NCBI GenBank assembly: GCA_905209745.1
Contig: CAJLUG010000011.1
Coordinates: 1-12,780, forward strand
DNA: 12,780 bases
Origin: an uncultured Mycoplasma sp.
GTDB taxonomy: Bacteria > Bacillota_I > Bacilli_A > RF39 > UBA660
Direction of reading: 5' to 3'
In this document: positions 1 through 6,121 of the stretch, in pieces
How the letters are laid out: each line of letters begins with the position of its first letter
Position numbering within the stretch: the stretch's first letter is position 1
Position numbers and translations under genes: made by a program
Notes under the pieces: generated by a model
The model's input: only the letters and a program-made list of their open reading frames with translations
What the model was told of the DNA's origin: nothing
Database searches by the model: none

Positions 1-402
1 GATTTTAAAAAAACGGATAGTTATCAAAAGTTTATAACAGAAAACCCATCAACAGGAAGATTAAAAGTAGAAGTTTTTACGGCTTATAAAGCAATTCCAA
101 TTGCGAATACTGATATTATCATTACTAAAGATATTAATGATACCAAAGTACTTTTCTTTAGAGGAAAAACAGATTCAAGTGGTATGATTAGTGATATAGT
201 TTTGCCAGCTCCAAATGAAAATACGGATTTTAAGCCTGGAGACAAAGCGCAGTATACGGAATATGATGTGACAGCGATTCATGAAGGCTTCGAAAGAATC
301 AAAAAATATGATGTTGCGATATTTGGCAATCTTGGAGTAATTCAATATATAAAAATGATACCTGAAATTGATACGGAAGGAATGAGTAGCAATGGCAGTT
401 AA
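1..402 (+). CDS. Small beta-sandwich (carboxypeptidase-regulatory/Cna-B-like) protein, 5' end outside the window
   Basis: The reading frame is open from base 1 to the TAA at 400-402, giving 133 residues with the start codon outside the window. After about 18 residues comes a segment beginning GRLKVEVFTAYKAIPIANTD, followed by a KTDSSG turn and a LPAPNE stretch. That pattern of strands and turns is typical of carboxypeptidase-regulatory or Cna-B-like folds. From memory, similar short proteins in clostridia are encoded next to, or fused with, spore peptidoglycan-binding proteins, and probably only a few N-terminal residues are missing here. The last 11 bases overlap the next gene, so the two are probably translated together. 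A structural or adaptor role in the spore envelope is inference; no catalytic motif is visible. Confidence 0.75.
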   Translation, partial: DFKKTDSYQKFITENPSTGRLKVEVFTAYKAIPIANTDIIITKDINDTKVLFFRGKTDSSGMISDIVLPAPNENTDFKPGDKAQYTEYDVTAIHEGFERIKKYDVAIFGNLGVIQYIKMIPEIDTEGMSSNGS

Positions 403-1744
403 GACTCCTATAGTACCGACAGAAATAACAGTGCATATAGGGCCACCTACAGAAGCAGGAAAAACAGTTACTGTAACTTTTCCAGAATACATAAAAAATG
501 TTGCCTCAAACGAAATATACCCATCTTGGCCAACAGACGCGATAAAAGCCAATATCTTAGCTCAAATTTCATTTGCTCTAAATAGAATTTATAATGAATG
601 GTATCCATCAAAAGGCTATAATTTTGATATCACGAGCAGTCCAACTTATGATCAAACATTTAATGAAGACTCACAATTTTTTGAAAATATTTCTCATATT
701 GTTGATGATATTTTCAACAACTATATTGTAAAAGGAGAACAAGTACAACCTTTATTTGCTTCTTATTGTGATGGTGTTAATGTAACGTGTGAAGGACTTT
801 CACAATGGGGAAGCGTAGAATTAGCTAAACAAGGATATTCACCAACTCAAATATTAAAAGAATATTACGGAGACGACATTAGATTAATTTATAATGCACC
901 TATCTCTCCTAATATGCCTTCTTATCCTGGATTTCCATTTCGCCTAGGATCAGCCGGAAATTATGTAAGGCAGTTAAAAGTACAACTAAACCGTATCAGT
1001 AACAACTATCCAGTTATACCAAAAATAGAAGAAGAAAATATTTTCTTTACCGTTGACATGGAAGATGCTGTAAAAAAATTCCAAGAAATCTTTGACCTCC
1101 CTGTAACAGGAGTAGTCGATAAAGGTACTTGGTATGAAGTAAAATATATTTATAATGCCGTAAAAAGAGTTGCCGACCTTGCTGGCGAAGGAATCAATAT
1201 TGAAGAAGTAGAATTTCCTTATGGTGATACTCTAGAAGAAGGAGAAAGTGGACCATATATTAGAGCTTTAAACTATCTTCTGAATTTTCTTTCATTCTTC
1301 GATACAGATATACCAAGTCTTAACTTATCCGGTGAAGAATTTACAGAAGATACCAAAGAAATGGTAATAGCTTTCCAAAACAAATATGATATTCCCGCAA
1401 CAGGAATTGTTGATAAAACAACATGGAACGATTTAGTAAACGTCTATACTCAAACAAAAGAACTAATTCCAGCAGAATATTTGTATTACGAAGATAAGTT
1501 ATATCCAGGAATTTTTCTATCTAAAGGTATGAGCGGTGATAATATCCTAAATCTTCAAAATTTTTTATACATTATTTGTGACAAGACCCATCAAATTCCA
1601 GGAGTTCGTGTCAATGGTACTTTTGATGAGTTAACAGAAAACTCCATCAAGGCCATTCAAAAAAGATACAATTTACCAGAAAACGGAGTAGTAGGACCAG
1701 CCACTTGGTACAAAATGATTGAATGGGTAGAAAGCTTAGAATAA
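392..1744 (+). CDS. SpoIID-like protein with three peptidoglycan-binding domains, probable spore cortex protein
   Basis: The protein has 450 residues. Residues 30-170 resemble a shortened SpoIID lytic transglycosylase. EIYPSWPTDAIKANILAQ (41-58) matches the SpoIID block that carries the catalytic Glu, here E41. LSQWG (136-140) and ILKEYYGDDI (154-163) match its C-terminal block. Two cysteines, C126 and C133, lie just before that block, where some SpoIID proteins bind zinc. Three PG_binding_1 repeats follow at about 182-255, 275-352 and 371-446, each ending in a (T/N)G(V/I)V...TW motif. There is no signal peptide, as expected for a protein made in the mother cell and placed on the forespore. 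GGAAGG at 375-380 precedes the ATG, which lies inside the end of the previous gene. Glycan-strand cleavage or cortex binding is inferred; the truncated catalytic region could also be inactive. Confidence 0.85.
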   Translation: MAVKTPIVPTEITVHIGPPTEAGKTVTVTFPEYIKNVASNEIYPSWPTDAIKANILAQISFALNRIYNEWYPSKGYNFDITSSPTYDQTFNEDSQFFENISHIVDDIFNNYIVKGEQVQPLFASYCDGVNVTCEGLSQWGSVELAKQGYSPTQILKEYYGDDIRLIYNAPISPNMPSYPGFPFRLGSAGNYVRQLKVQLNRISNNYPVIPKIEEENIFFTVDMEDAVKKFQEIFDLPVTGVVDKGTWYEVKYIYNAVKRVADLAGEGINIEEVEFPYGDTLEEGESGPYIRALNYLLNFLSFFDTDIPSLNLSGEEFTEDTKEMVIAFQNKYDIPATGIVDKTTWNDLVNVYTQTKELIPAEYLYYEDKLYPGIFLSKGMSGDNILNLQNFLYIICDKTHQIPGVRVNGTFDELTENSIKAIQKRYNLPENGVVGPATWYKMIEWVESLE

Positions 1745-1804
1745 TGTAAACTATAATTTAACACCATAAAAAATGTGGAAATGTTAGAAAAAAAGAAAAA
1801 GTCA

Positions 1805-1813
1805 TGCTATAAT
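1805..1813 (+). promoter_or_regulatory. Extended -10 promoter of the 322-residue hypothetical gene
   Basis: TGCTATAAT is a perfect extended -10 element (TG, one base, TATAAT), 31 bases before the chosen start. No good -35 is visible at 16-18 bases upstream, which is common when the TG extension is present. Confidence 0.6.
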
Positions 1814-1844
1814 AATATTAGGTAGTGGGAAGAGGGATTTGGGT

Positions 1845-2813
1845 ATGCGAGTTGAAAAAAATATAAGTAGAATTAACAATTATTTAAAAAAGAGAAAAGA
1901 AACAAAAGTATTAGAATTAAAAATTAAGGATTATAATAATTCCAATTTTTATCTAGCTTTAGTTTTTAATAAAAAAATAGAAAAATTTAAAGTATTATAT
2001 ATTCCTTTAGATGTAGTAGAAAGTTCAGATATTTCAGAATATTGTTGCTATCAATTTATGGAAGTAAAAAGTGTTCTTTATCTTATCGATACAATTAAAA
2101 AAAACTTACCTAAATATGAAGAATTAAAAAAACGTGACTTAAGACGTAAAAAAATAGAAAACTTTCAAATAGAAATAGATGTCTATCTAGATAATAAACA
2201 ATATGATTTCTATATGACTAGATATTTACCAAAGGAATGGGAATTCTTCTTTGAAACAATCGTTATGTTGTTTGAACATGCACCAAATATCATGAGTGAA
2301 TTAGCAACAGAAATATTATCCGTAGCGATGAATACAAATGAAGAAGTAAAATATCAAAGATCTCTAAAATGTAATGTTTTAGAAGAAGAGATGGATCCTT
2401 ATTTTTCTTCACTAAAAGGTAAAAAAGAAAAAATAGATTATCTAGAAAGAATCAATGGTAAATATTATGCGATTGTAAAGAATCATTTATTTATTATTGA
2501 ATATTTATATGGTAGTAAAATATTAAATATTTATTGTGATAATGAAGAACTAACTTATAACTATATGACATATCAAATTATAAATGAAATAAAAAAACAC
2601 AACGAAAAAAGATTTTATAAAATAACAATAGAAGATGCCCAAGAAAGAAAAAATTATCTTTGTCTAGGAACAACCAAAACAGGAATAAAGGTAATTAAAG
2701 AAAATAAATTAACAACCCTTCCTTTTCAAGAGTTAAAAAAATATAAAATCAAAATTATAGAAGACAAGAATAATGAATTAAAAAACAAACTAGAACAAGT
2801 CATTCAGTCATGA
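1845..2813 (+). CDS. Hypothetical protein, 322 residues
   Basis: I do not recognise this protein. A TTG six bases upstream would also be in frame, but the ribosome site AGAGGG at 1831-1836 lies only 2 bases from it and 8 bases from this ATG, so the ATG is preferred. The product is highly charged and rich in Lys, Glu, Asn, Ile and Tyr. It has no signal peptide, no membrane segment and no recognisable catalytic motif. Predicted secondary structure alternates strands and helices: an N-terminal strand-rich part (about 20-90) containing EYCCYQF, a middle helical part (about 125-165), and a second strand-rich part (about 200-300). The C-terminus is a charged helix. It is transcribed alone from its own promoter and ends in TGA inside a small hairpin. 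A cytosolic protein is likely; no function is proposed. Confidence 0.8.
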   Translation: MRVEKNISRINNYLKKRKETKVLELKIKDYNNSNFYLALVFNKKIEKFKVLYIPLDVVESSDISEYCCYQFMEVKSVLYLIDTIKKNLPKYEELKKRDLRRKKIENFQIEIDVYLDNKQYDFYMTRYLPKEWEFFFETIVMLFEHAPNIMSELATEILSVAMNTNEEVKYQRSLKCNVLEEEMDPYFSSLKGKKEKIDYLERINGKYYAIVKNHLFIIEYLYGSKILNIYCDNEELTYNYMTYQIINEIKKHNEKRFYKITIEDAQERKNYLCLGTTKTGIKVIKENKLTTLPFQELKKYKIKIIEDKNNELKNKLEQVIQS

Positions 2814-2819
2814 CTTTTT
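2797..2819 (+). terminator. Short hairpin terminator overlapping the stop codon of the hypothetical gene
   Basis: AAGTCAT (2797-2803) and ATGACTT (2810-2816) form a perfect 7-bp stem around the loop TCAGTC, followed by T residues to 2819. The TGA stop codon lies in the right arm, so the stem begins inside the coding sequence. The stem is short and AT-rich, so it is probably weak. Confidence 0.5.
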
Positions 2820-2833
2820 CTTAATAAATATTT

Positions 2834-2860
2834 TTAGCACTCAAACTTGACAACTGCTAA
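2834..2860 (+). promoter_or_regulatory. CIRCE operator (HrcA site) of htpG
   Basis: The left arm TTAGCACTC (2834-2842) matches the CIRCE consensus at 9 of 9 positions. After exactly 9 bases, the right arm AACTGCTAA (2852-2860) matches GAGTGCTAA at 7 of 9. HrcA binds this inverted repeat and represses at normal temperature. The -35 hexamer starts in the loop, so bound HrcA would directly block RNA polymerase. Confidence 0.85.
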
Positions 2861-2875
2861 GTGTAGTGTTATAAC
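2847..2875 (+). promoter_or_regulatory. htpG promoter (-35 TTGACA, -10 TATAAC)
   Basis: A consensus -35 TTGACA (2847-2852) and a near-consensus -10 TATAAC (2870-2875) are separated by the ideal 17 bases. The expected start of transcription is about 2882. The -35 lies in the loop and right arm of CIRCE. Confidence 0.8.
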
Positions 2876-2906
2876 TAATTTATAACAAGAAAAGGAGATG
2901 TAAAAA

Positions 2907-4787
2907 TTGAGAAAGAAAGCATTTAAATCAGAATCAAAACGATTATTAGATTTGATGATTAATTCTATTTATACAAATAAAGATATCTTTTTAAGGGAGT
3001 TAATATCTAATGCGAGTGATGCCATTGATAAACTATATTACCGTTCCTTAACAGATAAGAAAGTAAAAGTAAAAAAGGATAAATTAGAAATCAATATTCG
3101 TTACGATAAAGAAAATAGAATTTTAGTAGTAGAGGATAACGGTATTGGTATGACAGAAGAAGAACTAGATAAAAATCTAGGAACAATCGCATCTTCTGGC
3201 TCTTTAAACTTCAAAGAAAATATGACAAAACAAGATAAAATTGATATTATTGGTCAATTTGGTGTTGGTTTTTATTCCGCATTCATGGTCAGTGATTGCA
3301 TAGAAGTAGAAACAAAATCTGTAGATAGTGATAAAGGATATAAATGGATATCAACAGGAGTAGAAGGATATAGTATTGAAGAATGTGACAAAAAAGAAAT
3401 TGGTACTAAAATATCTCTACACATAAAACCTGATACAGAAGAAGATAATTATAGTGACTATTTAGAAGAATATAACCTAAAAGAATTAATTAAAAAATAT
3501 TCTGACTATATTCGTTACCCAATCAAGATGGAAGTAACAAAACATGAATTAAAAGACGAAGAAAAGAAGGAGTATGAAGATAAGCTTGAAGTAGAAACCA
3601 TTAATAGTATGGTTCCTCTATGGAAGAAAAAAGCCAGTGAAGTAACAGAAGAGGAATATAATAATTTCTATATGAATAAATTTAATGATTTCGATAAACC
3701 ATTAAAAGTAATTCATACTTCAGTAGAAGGAATGTGTAGCTATAACAGCTTATTATTTATTCCATCTCATGCTCCATATGATTACTATACAAAAGATTAT
3801 GAAAAAGGTTTAAGTCTTTATGCTTCTGGTGTCTTAATTATGGATAAATGTTCCGATCTTCTACCAGACTATTTTAGTTTTGTAAAAGGTGTAGTTGATA
3901 CAGAAGACGTATCTTTAAATATTTCAAGAGAAATTCTTCAAAAGTCTAAAAGTGTAAGTTTAATAGCTAAAAATATTGAATCTAAGATTAGAAAAGAACT
4001 AGAAAAAATGTTAAAAGAAGATCGTGAAAAATACGTAGAATTCTTTAAAACATTTGGTGTTCAATTAAAATATGGAATCTATAATGAATTTGGTAAAGAT
4101 AAAGATAAATTAAAAGATCTAATCATGTTCCACTCATCTAAAAAAGATAAATTAATAACATTAAAAGAATATGTAGATAATATGCCTGAAGGACAAGAAA
4201 AGATTTACTATGCTGGAGGATCATCTATTGCGAAAATCGATTCACTTCCACAAGTAGAACAAGTAAAAGAAAAAGAATATGATATTTTATATTTAACAGA
4301 TTATGTAGATGAATTTGCCATTACTGCTATTCAGGAATATGAAGGTAAGAAATTTGCTAATGTAGAAAATGGGGACTTAGACTTAGAAACAGAAGAAGAA
4401 AAAGAAGAAACGAAAAAAGTAAATGCAGAAAATGAAGATTTATTAAAAGACATGCAAGAAGAAATTAAAGAAGTAAAAGAAGTAAGATTCACCAACAAAT
4501 TAAAAACACATCCAGTTTGCTTAACAAGTGAAGGGGATGTATCCATAGAAATGCAAAAAGTATTTGATGCTATGCCAAACGATATGGGAATCAAAGCTCA
4601 AACAGTATTAGAGATTAATGAAAAACATCCAATTGCTAAAAAGTTAAAATCTCTATACAAAAAAGATAAAGAGGAATTTAAAAAGTATACCAAAATATTA
4701 TATAGTGAGGCAAGAATAATTGCTGGACTTCCAATCGATAATCCAACAGAAATATCTAATTTAATTTGTGAAGTAATCGCTAAATAA
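2907..4787 (+). CDS. htpG: Chaperone protein HtpG (bacterial Hsp90)
   Basis: The 626-residue length is normal for HtpG, and the sequence follows B. subtilis HtpG closely end to end. It is a cytosolic, dimeric, ATP-dependent chaperone. The N-terminal GHKL ATPase domain (about 1-215) shows RELISNASDA (30-39, catalytic E31 and Mg-binding N35), DNGIGM (77-82), GTIASSGS (92-99) and the lid motif GQFGVGFY (116-123). The middle domain carries NSMVPLWKK and the conserved LNISREILQ motif, followed by a very acidic Lys/Glu-rich linker and the C-terminal dimerisation domain. The start is TTG, supported by AAAGGAG at 2891-2897 and by alignment to the usual MxKKxFKxESKRLL N-terminus; the ATG at 2898 is followed at once by a stop. 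It is a single-gene unit under a CIRCE operator. In B. subtilis htpG is not HrcA-controlled, so this arrangement differs from that model. Confidence 0.98.
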   Translation: MRKKAFKSESKRLLDLMINSIYTNKDIFLRELISNASDAIDKLYYRSLTDKKVKVKKDKLEINIRYDKENRILVVEDNGIGMTEEELDKNLGTIASSGSLNFKENMTKQDKIDIIGQFGVGFYSAFMVSDCIEVETKSVDSDKGYKWISTGVEGYSIEECDKKEIGTKISLHIKPDTEEDNYSDYLEEYNLKELIKKYSDYIRYPIKMEVTKHELKDEEKKEYEDKLEVETINSMVPLWKKKASEVTEEEYNNFYMNKFNDFDKPLKVIHTSVEGMCSYNSLLFIPSHAPYDYYTKDYEKGLSLYASGVLIMDKCSDLLPDYFSFVKGVVDTEDVSLNISREILQKSKSVSLIAKNIESKIRKELEKMLKEDREKYVEFFKTFGVQLKYGIYNEFGKDKDKLKDLIMFHSSKKDKLITLKEYVDNMPEGQEKIYYAGGSSIAKIDSLPQVEQVKEKEYDILYLTDYVDEFAITAIQEYEGKKFANVENGDLDLETEEEKEETKKVNAENEDLLKDMQEEIKEVKEVRFTNKLKTHPVCLTSEGDVSIEMQKVFDAMPNDMGIKAQTVLEINEKHPIAKKLKSLYKKDKEEFKKYTKILYSEARIIAGLPIDNPTEISNLICEVIAK

Positions 4788-4812
4788 CAAGACCAAAAGT
4801 CTTGTTTTTTTT
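4786..4812 (+). terminator. Rho-independent terminator of htpG
   Basis: AACAAGAC (4786-4793) pairs perfectly with GTCTTGTT (4799-4806) around the loop CAAAA. A run of eight T (4805-4812) follows. The stem begins within the htpG stop codon. Confidence 0.9.
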
Positions 4813-4843
4813 AAAGAAATGCCTAGCCAAAAACAGTCAACAA

Positions 4844-4852
4844 TGATATACT
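4844..4852 (+). promoter_or_regulatory. Extended -10 promoter of the UcpA-like dehydrogenase gene
   Basis: TGATATACT is an extended -10 (TG, one base, TATACT) lying 29 bases before the start codon and just after the htpG terminator. No convincing -35 is seen. Confidence 0.5.
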
Positions 4853-4866
4853 TATTTTAGAATAAA

Positions 4867-4873
4867 AAGGGAG
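4867..4873 (+). promoter_or_regulatory. Ribosome binding site deciding the dehydrogenase start
   Basis: AAGGGAG ends 2 bases before the ATG at 4876 and 8 bases before the in-frame ATG at 4882. The spacing favours 4882, which also gives the family's usual N-terminus (MKLDGKIAIVTGG). Confidence 0.65.
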
Positions 4874-4881
4874 AGATGATT

Positions 4882-5664
4882 ATGAAGTTAGATGGAAAAA
4901 TCGCTATTGTTACAGGTGGAGCCATGGGTAATGGATTAGGTATCGTAAAAATATTTTTAAAATACGGTGCCGATGTAATTATTATTGACTCTTCAGATAG
5001 ACTACAACAAACATTACAAGAATTACAAAATCCAAAAGTAATGGGATATAAAGCAGATATTCGAGATAAAAATATGTTAGCAGCTATCGTAAATGACATT
5101 ATCACTAAAAAAGGTAAAATTGATATTTTAGTAAATAATGCTGGTATTGCTAAATTACAACCATTTACATCTATGACAGATGAAGTAAGAGATACTCATT
5201 TTGATATTAATATTAAAGGTACATGGAATATGACCCAAGTAGTAGTACCACATATGATAAAAAATAATTATGGACGAATTGTAAATCTATCCAGTGTAAC
5301 AGGACCAATGGTTGCTGATACTGGAGAAGTAGCATATGCCACAACCAAAGCTGCTCTAGTAGGATTTACGAAAGGTCTTGCTATGGAATTAGTAAAAAAT
5401 AACATTACAGTAAATGCAATTATGCCTGGTTACATTATGACACCTATGGTAGAAGGAATCGCCAAAGATTCTAATGCAAATAACCCACAAAGTGTTGTTG
5501 CTGGTATTGCTGCGGGAATTCCAATGGGACGTCTAGGAACAATTGAAGAACTAGGTGAACTAGCAGCTTTTCTAGCAAGTGATGAATCTACTTATATTAC
5601 AGGACAAGGAATTGTAATTGATGGTGGATCTACTTTACCAGAAACAAAAAGTGTAGGTGTATAA
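4882..5664 (+). CDS. ucpA: Short-chain dehydrogenase/reductase, UcpA-like
   Basis: This 260-residue cytosolic protein is a classical SDR. It has a TGGAMGNG nucleotide-binding loop (11-18), an acidic residue after the second strand (D36) that suggests NAD(H) preference, NNAG (85-88), a catalytic Ser (S138) in NLSSVTG, and YATTK (152-156) with catalytic Tyr and Lys. Residues from INIKGTWN onward, including AIPMG-like, LGELAAFLASDES and the end DGGSTLPETKSVGV, match what I recall of E. coli UcpA unusually well, so the UcpA subgroup is more likely than generic FabG. The substrate is not known; in E. coli the gene is linked by genetics to furfural tolerance. It has its own promoter, is flanked by the htpG terminator, and has no terminator before the downstream RNA units. 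Confidence 0.88.
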   Translation: MKLDGKIAIVTGGAMGNGLGIVKIFLKYGADVIIIDSSDRLQQTLQELQNPKVMGYKADIRDKNMLAAIVNDIITKKGKIDILVNNAGIAKLQPFTSMTDEVRDTHFDINIKGTWNMTQVVVPHMIKNNYGRIVNLSSVTGPMVADTGEVAYATTKAALVGFTKGLAMELVKNNITVNAIMPGYIMTPMVEGIAKDSNANNPQSVVAGIAAGIPMGRLGTIEELGELAAFLASDESTYITGQGIVIDGGSTLPETKSVGV

Positions 5665-5689
5665 AGTACTTGTATCAATCATAAAAACA

Positions 5690-5698
5690 TGATATATT
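5690..5698 (+). promoter_or_regulatory. Extended -10 promoter of RNA unit copy 1
   Basis: TGATATATT is an extended -10. The sequence TTGTAT (5670-5675), 17 bases upstream, is a weak -35. Transcription is expected to begin near G5705, at the base of the first hairpin. Confidence 0.55.
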
Positions 5699-5704
5699 GA
5701 AATT

Positions 5705-5800
5705 GTAAGGAGACTTACAAAAAAGGAAGCGTTCTTGTTAGGAGTGCTACCTTATATTTGAGGATAGACACTTATTCTAACGAATGAGTGTCATTTATTT
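5705..5800 (+). ncRNA. Candidate structured small RNA, copy 1
   Basis: The predicted RNA of about 96 nt has four elements. A 5' hairpin has a 7-bp stem (5703-5709 with 5714-5720) closed by the GNRA tetraloop GAGA. An A-run and GGAA follow. Hairpin II pairs 5729-5735 (GCGTTCT) with 5741-5747 (GGAGTGC) around TGTTA, with all seven pairs allowed if G-U wobbles are counted. A weaker stem pairs TACC (5748-5751) with GGATA (5762-5766) with one bulge. The RNA ends in an 11-bp terminator. No open frame is shared with copy 2. I do not recognise the family. It could be a free small RNA or a 3' leader-like element reached by read-through from the dehydrogenase gene. Confidence 0.6.
5767..5800 (+). terminator. 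Terminator of RNA unit copy 1
   Basis: GACACTTATTC (5767-5777) pairs over 11 bp (one G-U) with GAATGAGTGTC (5782-5792) around TAAC. A T-rich tail, ATTTATTT, follows. It may also stop transcripts from the dehydrogenase gene, which has no terminator of its own. Confidence 0.75.
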
Positions 5801-5804
5801 ATCA

Positions 5805-5842
5805 TTGTATTAATAGGATAATAAAGAGAGTCAATAATACAA
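5805..5842. repeat. 8-bp inverted repeat between the RNA units
   Basis: TTGTATTA (5805-5812) is the exact inverse complement of TAATACAA (5835-5842), with 22 bases between. The rest of 5801-5918 holds an AAAAGGAG stretch without a usable start codon and a 5-bp hairpin near 5888-5900, but no gene. In AT-rich DNA the repeat could be chance. Confidence 0.25.
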
Positions 5843-5919
5843 GATGTAAAATGAAAAAAAGGAGTAAAATAATAAACACTCTAAAAAGAAATGTTTTTCT
5901 GGAATTAAGTAAAAAAATA

Positions 5920-5928
5920 TGATATATT
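5920..5928 (+). promoter_or_regulatory. Extended -10 promoter of RNA unit copy 2
   Basis: TGATATATT repeats the extended -10 of copy 1. Transcription is expected near G5935, again at the base of the first hairpin. Confidence 0.55.
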
Positions 5929-5934
5929 GAAACT

Positions 5935-6034
5935 GTAAGGAAACTTACAAAAAAAGGAAGCGTTCCTGTTAGGAATGCCTACCTGAAATATTTTTGTGGT
6001 AGACACTTATTCTAACGAATGAGTGTCATTTTTG
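5935..6034 (+). ncRNA. Candidate structured small RNA, copy 2
   Basis: This RNA of about 100 nt repeats the fold of copy 1. The 5' hairpin GTAAG/CTTAC (5935-5939 with 5944-5948, plus a T-A pair outside) has the GNRA loop GAAA in place of GAGA. Hairpin II pairs GCGTTCC (5960-5966) with GGAATGC (5972-5978) around the same TGTTA loop. Stem III pairs CTACC (5979-5983) with GGTAG (5998-6002), its last base shared with the terminator stem. GGAA at 5956-5959 could instead pair with TTCC (5963-5966), so alternative folds are possible. It lies about 90 bases before the ABC operon, which has its own promoter in between, so a free RNA or an attenuator is possible. Confidence 0.6.
6002..6034 (+). terminator. 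Terminator of RNA unit copy 2
   Basis: The same 11-bp stem as in copy 1 (6002-6012 with 6017-6027, loop TAAC) is followed here by ATTTTTG, a better U-tract than in copy 1. Confidence 0.8.
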
Positions 6035-6088
6035 TATTGTCATAAAAAATACCATTCTTAAATTTCATTATTATTTATTGGGAAATAA

Positions 6089-6097
6089 TGATATAAT
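6089..6097 (+). promoter_or_regulatory. Extended -10 promoter of the ABC operon
   Basis: TGATATAAT is a perfect extended -10 lying 24 bases before the ATG. An inverted repeat, ATTATTT (6070-6076) and AAATAAT (6083-6089), sits in the spacer just upstream and touches the -10. It could be an operator, though it is AT-only and may be chance. Confidence 0.6.
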
Positions 6098-6121
6098 AAA
6101 AATATAGATAGGAGGGATGAT

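Larger units (their letters stand above)
5689..6034 (+). repeat. Two direct repeats of a promoter-RNA-terminator unit
   Basis: A unit of about 110 bases occurs at 5689-5800 and again at 5919-6034, offset by 230 bases. The block from ATGATATATTGAAA through the terminator aligns nearly end to end, with one inserted base in the A-run, one in the middle, and a diverged segment just before the terminator (5752-5761 against 5984-5997). The terminator hairpin is identical in both copies. The bases between the copies (5801-5918) are not repeated. Confidence 0.9.

Noticed and set aside
175..552. 125-codon open frame on the - strand
   Set aside because: It lies opposite two well-supported overlapping + strand genes, has no ribosome site, and its protein looks like antisense translation.
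4835..4850. Possible CtsR operator before the dehydrogenase gene (AGTCAA-like)
   Set aside because: Only one half-site is present; the tandem GGTCAAA-type repeat needed by CtsR is absent.
4876..4881. Upstream in-frame ATG as the start of the dehydrogenase
   Set aside because: It lies only 2 bases from the ribosome site; the ATG at 4882 has normal spacing and matches the family N-terminus.
5736..5762. Short peptide frames in the RNA units, each after an SD-like AAAGGAAG (copy 1: TTG/GTG to TGA; copy 2: ATG CCT ACC TGA)
   Set aside because: The frames differ by a one-base insertion, the peptides are not conserved between copies, and the differences follow RNA pairing rather than codons.
5845..5880. 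Possible small gene after AAAAGGAG in the gap between the RNA units
   Set aside because: No ATG, GTG or TTG lies at a usable distance and no open frame of useful length follows.
5689..6034. CRISPR array or insertion sequence as the source of the repeats
   Set aside because: There are only two long, diverged copies with internal promoters and terminators, no regular spacers, no transposase and no terminal inverted repeats.
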